Origin: Enterobacter wuhouensis
GTDB taxonomy: Bacteria; Pseudomonadota; Gammaproteobacteria; Enterobacterales; Enterobacteriaceae
DNA: 64,000 bases
Direction of reading: 5' to 3'
Assembly: GCF_004331265.1 (NCBI RefSeq)
Contig: NZ_SJOO01000007.1
Location: 1-64,000, forward strand
Part shown: in pieces, positions 1-7,688 of the stretch
Layout: the number at the start of each line of letters is the position of its first letter
How positions within the stretch are numbered: position 1 is the first letter of the stretch
Translations under genes and position numbers: made by a program
The notes under the pieces: model-generated
What the model saw: only the letters and a program-made list of their open reading frames with translations
Database searches by the model: none
Told to the model about the DNA's origin: nothing

Positions 1-6
1 GCACCC

Positions 7-33
7 AAGCCGGAGCCCAGCCTCCGGCTTTTT
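7..33 (+). terminator. Rho-independent terminator-like hairpin
   Basis: A 9-bp perfect stem (AAGCCGGAG, 7-15, with CTCCGGCTT, 22-30) and a 6-base loop are followed by a T run to 33. The T run lies on the plus-strand side, so it would end a rightward transcript from a gene left of the window. Confidence 0.7.
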
Positions 34-90
34 CATTTATGATTGATGCACGTCAAGCAACATGGGTATGGCCTAATCCGAAAAAAGCGG

Positions 91-111
91 TATAATCCCG
101 CGATTTTTTTG
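91..111 (+). promoter_or_regulatory. upp promoter -10 and T-tract initially transcribed region
   Basis: A perfect TATAAT (91-96) is followed by G102-A103 and seven consecutive T residues (104-110), then G. In E. coli the upp initially transcribed region has the same plan, and expression is set by UTP-dependent reiterative transcription (slippage) on the T tract. Same-type control here is inferred from sequence likeness. No strong -35 element is visible. Confidence 0.7.
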
Positions 112-138
112 CGGATGCCACCTCAGAGGAGAAAGAGA

Positions 139-765
139 ATGAAGATTGTGGAAGTGAAACACCCACTCGTTAAACACAAGTTGGGCCTGATGCGTGAGCA
201 TGACATCAGCACGAAGCGTTTTCGCGAACTGGCTTCTGAAGTGGGCAGCCTGCTGACCTACGAAGCGACCTCTGACCTCGAAACCGAAAAAGTGACCATC
301 GAAGGCTGGAACGGCCCGGTACAGGTTGAGCAGATCAAAGGGAAGAAAATTACCGTAGTGCCAATTCTGCGTGCCGGTCTGGGCATGATGGAAGGCGTGC
401 TGGAGCACGTGCCAAGCGCGCGTATCAGCGTAGTGGGTATCTACCGCAACGAAGAAACCCTTGAGCCAGTTCCTTACTTCCAGAAGCTGGTGTCCAACAT
501 CGACGAGCGCATGGCGCTGGTGGTTGACCCAATGCTGGCAACCGGCGGTTCTATGATCGCTACCATCGACCTGCTGAAGCAGGCGGGCTGCAGCAGCATT
601 AAGGTGCTGGTTCTGGTGGCGGCACCGGAAGGTATCGCGGCGCTGGAAAAAGCGCACCCGGACGTTGAACTCTATACCGCGTCTGTCGATCAGGGGCTGA
701 ACGAGCACGGGTACATCATCCCGGGGCTTGGCGATGCCGGCGACAAGATTTTTGGTACTAAGTAA
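139..765 (+). CDS. upp: Uracil phosphoribosyltransferase
   Basis: Converts uracil and PRPP to UMP in the cytoplasm (pyrimidine salvage). The protein is 208 residues, the usual length. The PRPP-binding loop [11 protein letters not shown] lies near residues 128-138, and a uracil-binding C-terminal stretch GLGDAGD is present. I start at the ATG at 139 because AGAGGAGAAAGAG lies just upstream. An upstream in-frame start would add about 32 residues that do not look like Upp and would run back through the promoter. It is first in an operon with uraA, with a terminator hairpin between them. Confidence 0.98.
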   Translation: MKIVEVKHPLVKHKLGLMREHDISTKRFRELASEVGSLLTYEATSDLETEKVTIEGWNGPVQVEQIKGKKITVVPILRAGLGMMEGVLEHVPSARISVVGIYRNEETLEPVPYFQKLVSNIDERMALVVDPMLATGGSMIATIDLLKQAGCSSIKVLVLVAAPEGIAALEKAHPDVELYTASVDQGLNEHGYIIPGLGDAGDKIFGTK

Positions 766-781
766 TCGAATAACGATAAAG

Positions 782-810
782 AAGCCGACTTTGATAGTCG
801 GCTTTTTTTT
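782..810 (+). terminator. Intrinsic terminator between upp and uraA
   Basis: The stem AAGCCGAC (782-789) / GTCGGCTT (797-804) is followed by a run of eight T (803-810). Because uraA follows 41 bp later with no obvious promoter, this probably reduces rather than abolishes readthrough. Confidence 0.85.
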
Positions 811-851
811 GAATAAAACGCCAATAACAATACAACTCAGAGGAAAACACT

Positions 852-2141
852 ATGACGCGCCGTGCTATCGGGGTGAGTGAAAGACCGCCGCTTTTACAGA
901 CTATCCCGCTTAGTTTGCAGCACCTGTTCGCCATGTTTGGCGCAACCGTGCTGGTGCCAATCCTGTTTCACATTAACCCGGCCACCGTGCTGCTGTTCAA
1001 CGGCGTCGGCACGCTGCTGTATCTCTTCATCTGTAAAGGTAAGATCCCGGCGTATCTGGGATCGAGCTTCGCCTTTATCTCACCGGTTCTGCTTCTGCTG
1101 CCGCTGGGTTACGAAGTCGCGCTGGGCGGCTTTATCATGTGCGGCGTGCTGTTCTGCCTGGTCTCCTTCATTGTGAAGAAAGCCGGTACGGGCTGGCTGG
1201 ACGTGATGTTCCCGCCTGCGGCGATGGGCGCAATCGTTGCCGTCATCGGTCTTGAGCTGGCGGGCGTCGCGGCGAACATGGCCGGTCTGCTGCCTGCGGA
1301 CGGACAATCGCCGGATTCCAAAACCATTATCATCTCGCTGGTGACGCTGGGCGTGACGGTATTTGGCTCCGTGCTGTTCCGCGGCTTTATGGCAATAATC
1401 CCGATCCTGATCGGCGTGCTGGCGGGCTACGCGCTCTCCTTCGTGATGGGCGTGGTGGATACTACCCCGATTGCTCAGGCGCACTGGTTCGCGCTTCCAA
1501 CCTTCTACACCCCGCGCTTTGAGTGGTTTGCCATCTTCACCATTCTGCCTGCGGCGCTGGTGGTGATCGCGGAACACGTCGGCCACCTGGTGGTGACGGC
1601 GAACATCGTTAAGCGCGATTTAATCCGCGACCCGGGCCTGCACCGCTCCATGTTTGCCAACGGTTTCTCGACCATTATCTCGGGCTTCTTCGGATCCACG
1701 CCAAACACCACCTACGGTGAGAATATCGGCGTAATGGCAATCACCCGCGTCTACAGCACCTGGGTTATCGGCGGGGCGGCAATCATCGCCATTCTGCTCT
1801 CCTGCGTCGGCAAGCTGGCTGCGGCGATTCAGATCATCCCGGTGCCGGTGATGGGCGGCGTTTCTCTGCTGCTGTACGGGGTGATCGGTGCCTCCGGTAT
1901 CCGCGTGCTGATTGAATCCAAAGTGGATTACAGCAAGGCGCAGAACCTGATCCTGACCTCCGTTATCCTGATCATCGGCGTGAGCGGCGCGAAGGTGCAC
2001 ATCGGTGCGGCAGAGCTGAAGGGCATGGCGCTGGCGACCATCGTGGGCGTAGGCCTGAGCCTGATCTTTAAGCTGATTTCCGTTCTGCGTCCTGAAGAAG
2101 AAATTCTGGATGCGGACGACAGCGAAAAAGCACCACATTGA
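852..2141 (+). CDS. uraA: Uracil:H+ symporter
   Basis: Inner-membrane nucleobase transporter of the NAT/NCS2 family that brings uracil in for use by Upp. It is 429 residues, the same as E. coli UraA, and strongly hydrophobic with a 14-helix plan. Visible family motifs are the early PAYLGSSFAF stretch, AEHVGHLVVT near residue 240 (the conserved glutamate region) and GSTPNTTYGENIGVM near 280-290. The ribosome-binding site AGAGGA lies 7 bases before the ATG. It is the second gene of the upp operon. Confidence 0.97.
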   Translation: MTRRAIGVSERPPLLQTIPLSLQHLFAMFGATVLVPILFHINPATVLLFNGVGTLLYLFICKGKIPAYLGSSFAFISPVLLLLPLGYEVALGGFIMCGVLFCLVSFIVKKAGTGWLDVMFPPAAMGAIVAVIGLELAGVAANMAGLLPADGQSPDSKTIIISLVTLGVTVFGSVLFRGFMAIIPILIGVLAGYALSFVMGVVDTTPIAQAHWFALPTFYTPRFEWFAIFTILPAALVVIAEHVGHLVVTANIVKRDLIRDPGLHRSMFANGFSTIISGFFGSTPNTTYGENIGVMAITRVYSTWVIGGAAIIAILLSCVGKLAAAIQIIPVPVMGGVSLLLYGVIGASGIRVLIESKVDYSKAQNLILTSVILIIGVSGAKVHIGAAELKGMALATIVGVGLSLIFKLISVLRPEEEILDADDSEKAPH

Positions 2142-2237
2142 TCGAAAAGTCGGGCGAGGGATCGCCCGGTTCTCTCCTTGCAGGTTCCGTGTTAAACTCC
2201 ATTCCGATTTTACGTAGGATCTCTGGTTGAGGTATTT

Positions 2238-2939
2238 CTGAACGGACCGGCACAGCTCTCTCTGCCACTTTATCTTCCTGACGACGAAACTTTCGCGAGT
2301 TTCTGGCCGGGCGATAACCCCTCTTTACTGGCTGCACTGCAAAACGTGCTGCGCCAGGATCACAGCGGATACATCTATATCTGGTCACGCGAAGGCGCGG
2401 GGCGCAGCCACCTGCTGCATGCCGCCTGCGCGGAGCTTTCAGCGCGCGGTGACGCGGTAGGCTACGTGCCGCTGGATAAGCGTACCTGGTTTGTGCCCGA
2501 GGTGCTGGAGGGAATGGAACACCTCTCGCTGGTTTGCATCGATAATATCGAATGCGTGGCGGGGGATGAGCCGTGGGAAATGGCGATCTTTAACCTCTAC
2601 AACCGCATTCTGGAATCGGGCAAAACCCGGCTGCTGATCACCGGCGATCGTCCCCCGCGCCAGCTCAACCTGGGGCTGCCGGATCTGGCGTCTCGTCTGG
2701 ACTGGGGGCAAATCTACAAGCTGCAGCCGCTGTCGGATGAAGACAAGCTTCAGGCGCTACAGCTGCGCGCAAAACAGCGCGGGTTTGAGCTGCCGGAAGA
2801 CGTGGGCCGTTTCCTGCTTAAACGACTGGATCGCGAAATGCGCACTCTGTTTGACACGCTCGATCAGCTCGATCGCGCCTCCATTACCGCCCAGCGCAAG
2901 CTGACCATCCCGTTTGTGAAAGATATTCTCAAGCTTTGA
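2238..2939 (+). CDS. hda: DnaA regulatory inactivator Hda (CTG start)
   Basis: AAA+ DnaA paralogue that, with the DNA-loaded sliding clamp, promotes hydrolysis of DnaA-ATP (RIDA). Reading from CTG at 2238 gives 233 residues beginning [14 protein letters not shown]. This contains the clamp-binding motif QLSLPL near residues 6-11. A first GTG in frame (2346) would delete that motif. No ATG lies in frame upstream, and GAGG sits 5 bases before the CTG. Later motifs are the P-loop-like [11 protein letters not shown], sensor/Walker B VCIDNIE and the arginine-finger region LASRLDWG. E. coli hda is also reported to start at CUG. Confidence 0.93.
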   Translation: MNGPAQLSLPLYLPDDETFASFWPGDNPSLLAALQNVLRQDHSGYIYIWSREGAGRSHLLHAACAELSARGDAVGYVPLDKRTWFVPEVLEGMEHLSLVCIDNIECVAGDEPWEMAIFNLYNRILESGKTRLLITGDRPPRQLNLGLPDLASRLDWGQIYKLQPLSDEDKLQALQLRAKQRGFELPEDVGRFLLKRLDREMRTLFDTLDQLDRASITAQRKLTIPFVKDILKL

Positions 2940-2947
2940 GTTTTTTT

Positions 2948-3019
2948 GCCCGGTGGCGGCTATGCCTTACCGGGCCTACGAAAACCCGTCATACCTTGTA
3001 GGCGCAGCCGCCACCCGGC
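2948..3019. repeat. REP pair (BIME)
   Basis: Two REP-type units face each other: 2948-2979 (GCCCGGTGGCGGC...CTTACCGGGCCTAC) and 2998-3019 (GTAGGCGCAGCCGCCACCCGGC). They lie between the converging ends of hda and the aminopeptidase gene, and the second unit touches that gene's stop codon. This is the left edge of the accessory block. Confidence 0.85.
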
Positions 3020-4437
3020 TAAAGATCTCCCAACAGATGCTCCACTAAAAGCGGAATCGGTCTTCCCGACGCCACGCTCCGCCCGCTTTCACGCCACAGC
3101 GCCGTACCGCTAATGTCCAGATGCGCCCACGGAACAGTTGGCGGGCAGAAGTGGTGCAGCAGCCACGCCGCCGAGGCGCTAATCGCCGCATTGTTGGTCG
3201 GCGTGTTGCACAGGTCGGCAATCGCGCTGTCGGTCTGCTTTTTCAGCCGCGCGTCCAGCGGCAGGGACCATACTTCATCGCCGCTCTGCTTACCCGCCAG
3301 CGTCAAAGCCGCGCGCAGCGGCTCATCCTGCGTCATTAACCCGCTCAGCTCATACCCCAGCGCCTTCACCACCGCACCGGTTAAGGTCGCTATATCAATA
3401 ATATAGCGCGCCTGCGGATGGCGCTGGCTGGCCCAGGCGATGGCGTCCGCCAGCACCAGCCGCCCTTCGGCATCGGTGTTGTTGATTTCAACCGTAGTGC
3501 CGTTGCAGGCCGTAGCCACCGTGCCGGGCTGCATGGCGTCCGGCCCGATGGCGTTTTCCGCCAGCGCCAGCACGCCCATGATGCGCACGGGAAGCCCCAG
3601 CTCTGCGACGGTCAGCATCAATCCCAGCACGTTAGCCGCGCCGCACATGTCGTATTTCATGGTATACATGCCCGCGCCTTCCTTCAGCCACAGGCCGCCG
3701 GTATCAAAGGTAATGCCTTTGCCGACATAGCAGCGCACCGGGCCGTCGCTGGCACCGTCATAATGAATCGCCAGCAGGCGCGGCGGACAGGTTGCCCCTT
3801 TGCCGACGGCGTGCAGCAGCCCCAGACCTTGCTCAACGATCTGCTTTTCATCCAATGCTTCACACCGGAGGGCGGGGAAGGCGGCGCAGAGCCTTTGCGC
3901 CTCTTCCACCACAAACTGCGGCGTGCAGCGGTCGGACGGGATATCCGCCAGACGTCGCGCCGCGACCATGCCGTGGGCGATGGCCTGCTGCTGGCGGAAA
4001 ATAACCGCCAGCCGGTCCTGCTGTTCGGGTAAGCAGAGTGCGGTGATGCGCTCAAGACGGGCCGTGTCACTGGTTTTCTTCAACTGCAAATCGCTCAGCC
4101 GGTGCGCCTGATTAAAGAGAAAACGCAGCACCTGCGCCAGCACCACGTCGTCGATATCAGTCACGTCCAGTATCAGCTCGGGGCTGACGGGCGAGGCCAG
4201 CAGCGGGCGCAGCGCCGTCAGTAATCCTTCGGTCAGGCTATCCTGCCAGAGGGCGTCGGGCAGCAGGGTGATTCGGGCAAACGGGGCACAGCCAAAGCGG
4301 GTATCCGCGATGCCGTCAGACTCGCGCATTTCTGCGACAAGCGCATTTTGCGGCAGAAGGTGACTGCTCGCGCGGGCAATCAAGTGGCTCTGCGGCTTCG
4401 CGTCAGAAAGCGCGGTGATAAACTGATAGGTAATCAT
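3019..4437 (-). CDS. M17 leucyl aminopeptidase family protein
   Basis: Predicted cytoplasmic two-metal aminopeptidase of 472 residues. Every active-site residue of E. coli PepA can be matched at a constant offset of 30: metal ligands K240, D245, D263, D322 and E324, catalytic K252 and R326 (motifs VGKGITFD, MKYDMCGAA, NTDAEGR). It should therefore be active. The N-terminal 160 residues are divergent, as is normal for M17. It is the last gene of a three-gene operon: its ATG overlaps the stop of the glycosylasparaginase-like gene (TAATG). I infer that it trims peptides so that the neighbouring enzyme can act. It is not pepA or pepB themselves, and the substrate is unknown. Confidence 0.9.
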   Translation of the reverse strand: MITYQFITALSDAKPQSHLIARASSHLLPQNALVAEMRESDGIADTRFGCAPFARITLLPDALWQDSLTEGLLTALRPLLASPVSPELILDVTDIDDVVLAQVLRFLFNQAHRLSDLQLKKTSDTARLERITALCLPEQQDRLAVIFRQQQAIAHGMVAARRLADIPSDRCTPQFVVEEAQRLCAAFPALRCEALDEKQIVEQGLGLLHAVGKGATCPPRLLAIHYDGASDGPVRCYVGKGITFDTGGLWLKEGAGMYTMKYDMCGAANVLGLMLTVAELGLPVRIMGVLALAENAIGPDAMQPGTVATACNGTTVEINNTDAEGRLVLADAIAWASQRHPQARYIIDIATLTGAVVKALGYELSGLMTQDEPLRAALTLAGKQSGDEVWSLPLDARLKKQTDSAIADLCNTPTNNAAISASAAWLLHHFCPPTVPWAHLDISGTALWRESGRSVASGRPIPLLVEHLLGDL

Positions 4438-5393
4438 TATTGCTCCTCAATCGGCGCGCGGATCCGCGCGGCATAGGCCTGCATCCATTCGTCATCCACG
4501 GCCTGGTAATGCGTTTTCTCCCGCAGGCGCTCGGTACGATAAACGGTGAGGGGCTGGCGAGCCGACGCCACCACGAACGAAAATGTTTTGATGTTGGTGG
4601 CAGCACCAAATTCGCCCCTGTTGTTCATGCACACCACGGAGAGATCGCCCACGCGACCAAAGCGCGACATCAGCCTGTCCTCCAGTTCGAACACCACGGA
4701 GTCTGCCGCCTGCTGCGGCGTCATGCCCTGCGCCATTCGGCGGACGATTTCATAGCTGGTGCAGCCCTTCATCAGGTCTTCACCGACGCCCGTGGCGGTG
4801 GCGGCACCGGTTTCGCTGTCGCAGTAAAAGCCGGAGCCGATAATCGGCGAGTCACCGATGCGGCCGCGCTTTTTCATAAACAGGCCGCTGGTGGAGGTGG
4901 CGACGCTCATCGAACCCTGTTTATCGAGGCCGATAATGCCGACGGTGTCGTGCCCGTCGTAGGGGCTTAAGCCCTTATCCAGCGTTTCGCGGCAGCGTTT
5001 TCGGTAGTGCTGCATGGCGCGGTCGGTGAGCATGGCTTTATCGGCAAAGCCCTGGCTCAGCGCCCATTCGCGCGCGCCCTGGCCGACCAGCAGGCTGTTG
5101 TAGCGCTGGCGGCTGAGCGCGTGCGCCACGCGCACCGGGTTGGCGATATCCACCAGATTGCCTACCGCGCCAAACGCCAGCGTGTCGCCATCCATATAGG
5201 CCGCGTCAAGCTCGACCTCGCCGTTCTCGGTCGGTAGGCCGCCGTAGCCGACGGATTTATAGAAAGGAAAGTCCTCGACGGCGGCGACGGCATCCACCAC
5301 CGCAGCGGAGACCGGTTTGCCCGCAGCCAGCGCAGACGCAGACTCCGTTACGCCTTCAAGCGCCATTCGCCAGGTTGCGATAATTCCCCACAT
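4437..5393 (-). CDS. Glycosylasparaginase-like Ntn hydrolase
   Basis: Member of the N4-(beta-N-acetylglucosaminyl)-L-asparaginase / isoaspartyl peptidase / asparaginase family, 318 residues. Such proenzymes cut themselves before a threonine that becomes the nucleophile. Here HDTVG places the cut between D149 and T150, and T168 (TSTSG) and R176 (RGRIGDSP) match the active-site and substrate-arginine motifs of the glycosylasparaginase branch. No signal peptide is seen (MWGIIATWRM is short and has no cleavage site), so the enzyme is probably cytoplasmic. It lies 3 bases after the PTS gene stop and overlaps the aminopeptidase start. The exact substrate (GlcNAc-Asn, beta-aspartyl dipeptide or asparagine) cannot be decided from sequence. 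Confidence 0.85.
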   Translation of the reverse strand: MWGIIATWRMALEGVTESASALAAGKPVSAAVVDAVAAVEDFPFYKSVGYGGLPTENGEVELDAAYMDGDTLAFGAVGNLVDIANPVRVAHALSRQRYNSLLVGQGAREWALSQGFADKAMLTDRAMQHYRKRCRETLDKGLSPYDGHDTVGIIGLDKQGSMSVATSTSGLFMKKRGRIGDSPIIGSGFYCDSETGAATATGVGEDLMKGCTSYEIVRRMAQGMTPQQAADSVVFELEDRLMSRFGRVGDLSVVCMNNRGEFGAATNIKTFSFVVASARQPLTVYRTERLREKTHYQAVDDEWMQAYAARIRAPIEEQ

Positions 5394-5396
5394 GCT

Positions 5397-6716
5397 TTAC
5401 TCCTGTTTTGCAAGGGTGGTGTCGGTTTGCGTAACGCTGGCAACTTCCGCCGCGCGGTACTGTTTATCCAGGATACGCATGAAAGGCAGATACAGCATGG
5501 CGCCGATCAGCAGGTTGAGAAGCTGCATGACGCTGCCGCTCAGGTGTCCGGTGACGATAAAGCCGCTGATCACCGGCGGCAGCGTCCACGGAATAAATAC
5601 CCCGGTGGTCACGGCAACCGCGCCAATCTTCATTGCGGCATACTGCACGGTAACCAGCACCAGCGGCACCAGGTTGAACGGGATAAGCATGATCGGGTTC
5701 ATGATCACCGGCAGGCCAAACAGAATCGGTTCGTTGATGTTGAATACCGATGCCCCCGCGCCGAGGCGCGCCACTTCACGCATGTTTTTGCTGCGGGCGA
5801 AAATCAGCATCGCAATCACCAGCGACAGCGTTGCGCCCGCGCCGCCCATCCAGATCATGTCAAAAAACTGTTCGGTGATGATGTGCGGCGGCGTCGTGCC
5901 TGCCTGAATCGCGGCGATGTTGTCGGTCTGGTTCTCCATCCACAGCGGGCGAATGATGCCGTTGATCATCGAGCCGGAGTTAATGCCCACTGACCACAGA
6001 ATGGTGATGCTGAACACCGTCATCAGCGCGCCAAAGTAGGAGGTGCCGTAGTGGCGCACCGGCGTGGCGACGACCTCATAGATAAACTGGTGGATGGTGT
6101 TGTAGTGGGTGTTTTCAAAGACGATGCGGATGCCCAGCACCAGAATCATCACCAGCAGCGCCGGGATCAGCGCGGCGAAAGATTCCTGCACCGCCGGGGG
6201 CACGCCGTCCGGCATTTTTATCACCAGCTTTTTGCGCTTCAGCCAGCAGAACAGCTCCGTCCAGATCAGCGAGCCAATCATCGCCACGAACAGCCCTTTG
6301 CTGCCGATCCACTCCACCGGCATCACGGTGATGCCGCCGTTTTCCGCCACTTTGATGAACGGGGTCAGGATCAGAAACGCAACCAGCGCCAGAATGCCGC
6401 AGGAGATACGGTCTTCACCGTAGTGCTCCGCCAGGCGAAACGCCACCAGGAAGCTGATAAACAGCGACATGGTGGAGAACACCGCGTTAAACGGAATTTC
6501 GATAATCGCGCTCCAGCTCTCACCAAAGGCCTGAGACATAAACTGCTGATAGGTTTGATTCGGGAACGACGAGATCACCAGCAGAATAGAGCCGACGATG
6601 ATAAACGGCATGAATGACACGTAGGCCCCGCGAATGGCGCCCAGATGACGCTGCTGGGCCGTTTTGGCCGCCAGCGGCATCAGTTTTGCTTCTAGAAATC
6701 CCAGAACATTGTTCAT
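5397..6716 (-). CDS. PTS permease IIC, lactose/cellobiose (CelB/ChbC) type
   Basis: Inner-membrane sugar permease domain of 439 residues with about ten hydrophobic segments. It resembles the stand-alone IIC proteins for cellobiose, chitobiose or lichenan (N-terminal FLEAKLMPLAAKTAQQRHLGAIRGAYVSFMPFIIVGSI split across the first segments, then NEPILFGLPVIMNP near residue 330, a hallmark of this family). No IIA or IIB partner gene is adjacent, so it must borrow these from elsewhere. It is the first gene of the operon with the glycosylasparaginase-like and M17 genes. The sugar is unknown, but neighbours suggest a glycosylated amino acid or GlcNAc-type sugar. Confidence 0.88.
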   Translation of the reverse strand: MNNVLGFLEAKLMPLAAKTAQQRHLGAIRGAYVSFMPFIIVGSILLVISSFPNQTYQQFMSQAFGESWSAIIEIPFNAVFSTMSLFISFLVAFRLAEHYGEDRISCGILALVAFLILTPFIKVAENGGITVMPVEWIGSKGLFVAMIGSLIWTELFCWLKRKKLVIKMPDGVPPAVQESFAALIPALLVMILVLGIRIVFENTHYNTIHQFIYEVVATPVRHYGTSYFGALMTVFSITILWSVGINSGSMINGIIRPLWMENQTDNIAAIQAGTTPPHIITEQFFDMIWMGGAGATLSLVIAMLIFARSKNMREVARLGAGASVFNINEPILFGLPVIMNPIMLIPFNLVPLVLVTVQYAAMKIGAVAVTTGVFIPWTLPPVISGFIVTGHLSGSVMQLLNLLIGAMLYLPFMRILDKQYRAAEVASVTQTDTTLAKQE

Positions 6717-6792
6717 TGTGAACTCCGTACAAGATTGAGGGGTGTTGTTTGTGTTATGTCTGGGGATTATCAGTGAAGCGTGGCGAACGAAA

Positions 6793-6808
6793 GGTGAAAT
6801 CGGTCACA
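6793..6808. promoter_or_regulatory. Candidate CRP site
   Basis: GGTGA-AATCGG-TCACA differs from the TGTGA-N6-TCACA consensus at one position. It lies in the 147-bp region between the divergent PTS operon and regulator gene, 77-92 bases upstream of the PTS gene start. This fits catabolite control of a sugar operon. Binding is inferred. Confidence 0.5.
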
Positions 6809-6863
6809 AAGCATTCGCTGATGCTATATAAATCTCACAAGATTGGTTTCGGGGATTCATGCG

Positions 6864-7688
6864 ATGGAAATTAAGCTGCACGCTAATGCCACTACGACGC
6901 CACGTATTCGTCGCTACCTTCAGCAGTCTGATAAAAGCGACCGGGAGCTGGCCGTTGAGTTAGGGATCTCGGTCACTACCGTCAGGCGCTGGCGCAACCG
7001 CGAGCAGGTTTCCGATAACCAGACGACGCCGAAGGTGATACACAAAGCGATGAGACAGGAGCAAATCGCTCTGGTGAACGCCCTGCGCGACATGCTGGGC
7101 GCGCCGCTGGACGAGCTGCTGCTGCTGGTGAACGAGGTGCTGGGCATCCCGGTTTCCCGGGCAACGCTGAATCGCTATCTTAAACCTGCCTCCGCAAAAC
7201 CTAAGGACGCGGGCCCGCAGGGGAAACAGGCGCTGAAGGCGGGCATCGTGCCGCATAAGCTGGTTCTGCATCATCAGCCCCTGTCGCTGCACATGGATGA
7301 TGGCGGGGAGCAGCACCTGCTGTGGGCGCGTGAGCCGGTAAGCGGCTGGTGCTACGCCCGGCTTTACGCGGGACTCTCGCCCCAGCTGCTCACCCACTGG
7401 ACGCAGGCGCTGCTTGAGGCTTGCCCGGCTGATATACAATCCGTTGAGACTTTCGGCTTTCAGCTGGAGCTTCCGGCGCAGGACGTCGAAGTAAAAATAG
7501 GGTCGCAAAAGCACGGCGCGGTGCAGGTCACGGTGCCCTTACACGACGTTATTCCGCAGGTAAAAAAGACCCCTGTCGGGGAACTGCTGGTTCAGCTGTG
7601 TGAATTTTACAACCGGGGAAAAGCGCAGAAAAAACTGGGAGATAGCACGCCGCAGGCCTTTCTGGAAGGGCTGCGGCGTAAAGATTAG
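6864..7688 (+). CDS. Domesticated IS481-type transposase-like DNA-binding protein
   Basis: Protein of 274 residues from the ATG at 6864 (GGGGA 8 bases upstream). Residues 5-60 (KLHANATTTPRIRRYLQQS, then the helix-turn-helix ELAVELGISVTTVRRWRNR at 28-46) and the second helical domain at 66-107 match the N-terminal half of IS481-family transposases. The middle follows their DDE core in outline (LHMD at 142-145, WCYARLY 162-168), but the TDNG position reads ETFG (195-198) and the catalytic glutamate helix is not recognisable. The C-terminal FYNRGKAQKKLGDSTPQAF matches the IS481 tail. So the fold seems kept and catalysis lost. Divergent from the PTS operon, it is probably its regulator. No terminal inverted repeats are seen. 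Its stop overlaps the convergent yfgD stop. Confidence 0.72.
   Translation: MEIKLHANATTTPRIRRYLQQSDKSDRELAVELGISVTTVRRWRNREQVSDNQTTPKVIHKAMRQEQIALVNALRDMLGAPLDELLLLVNEVLGIPVSRATLNRYLKPASAKPKDAGPQGKQALKAGIVPHKLVLHHQPLSLHMDDGGEQHLLWAREPVSGWCYARLYAGLSPQLLTHWTQALLEACPADIQSVETFGFQLELPAQDVEVKIGSQKHGAVQVTVPLHDVIPQVKKTPVGELLVQLCEFYNRGKAQKKLGDSTPQAFLEGLRRKD

Noticed and set aside
2151..2168. Hairpin CGGGCGA/TCGCCCG as uraA terminator
   Set aside because: No T run follows. It may pause transcription before hda, but I cannot support termination.
6843..6863. TTG start seven codons upstream for the transposase-like gene
   Set aside because: The ATG at 6864 has the better-placed GGGGA, and the IS481-like homology begins right after it.
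6864..7688. A live insertion sequence of the IS481 family
   Set aside because: No terminal inverted repeats or target duplications are visible, catalytic positions are lost and the gene stands in a divergent regulatory arrangement.
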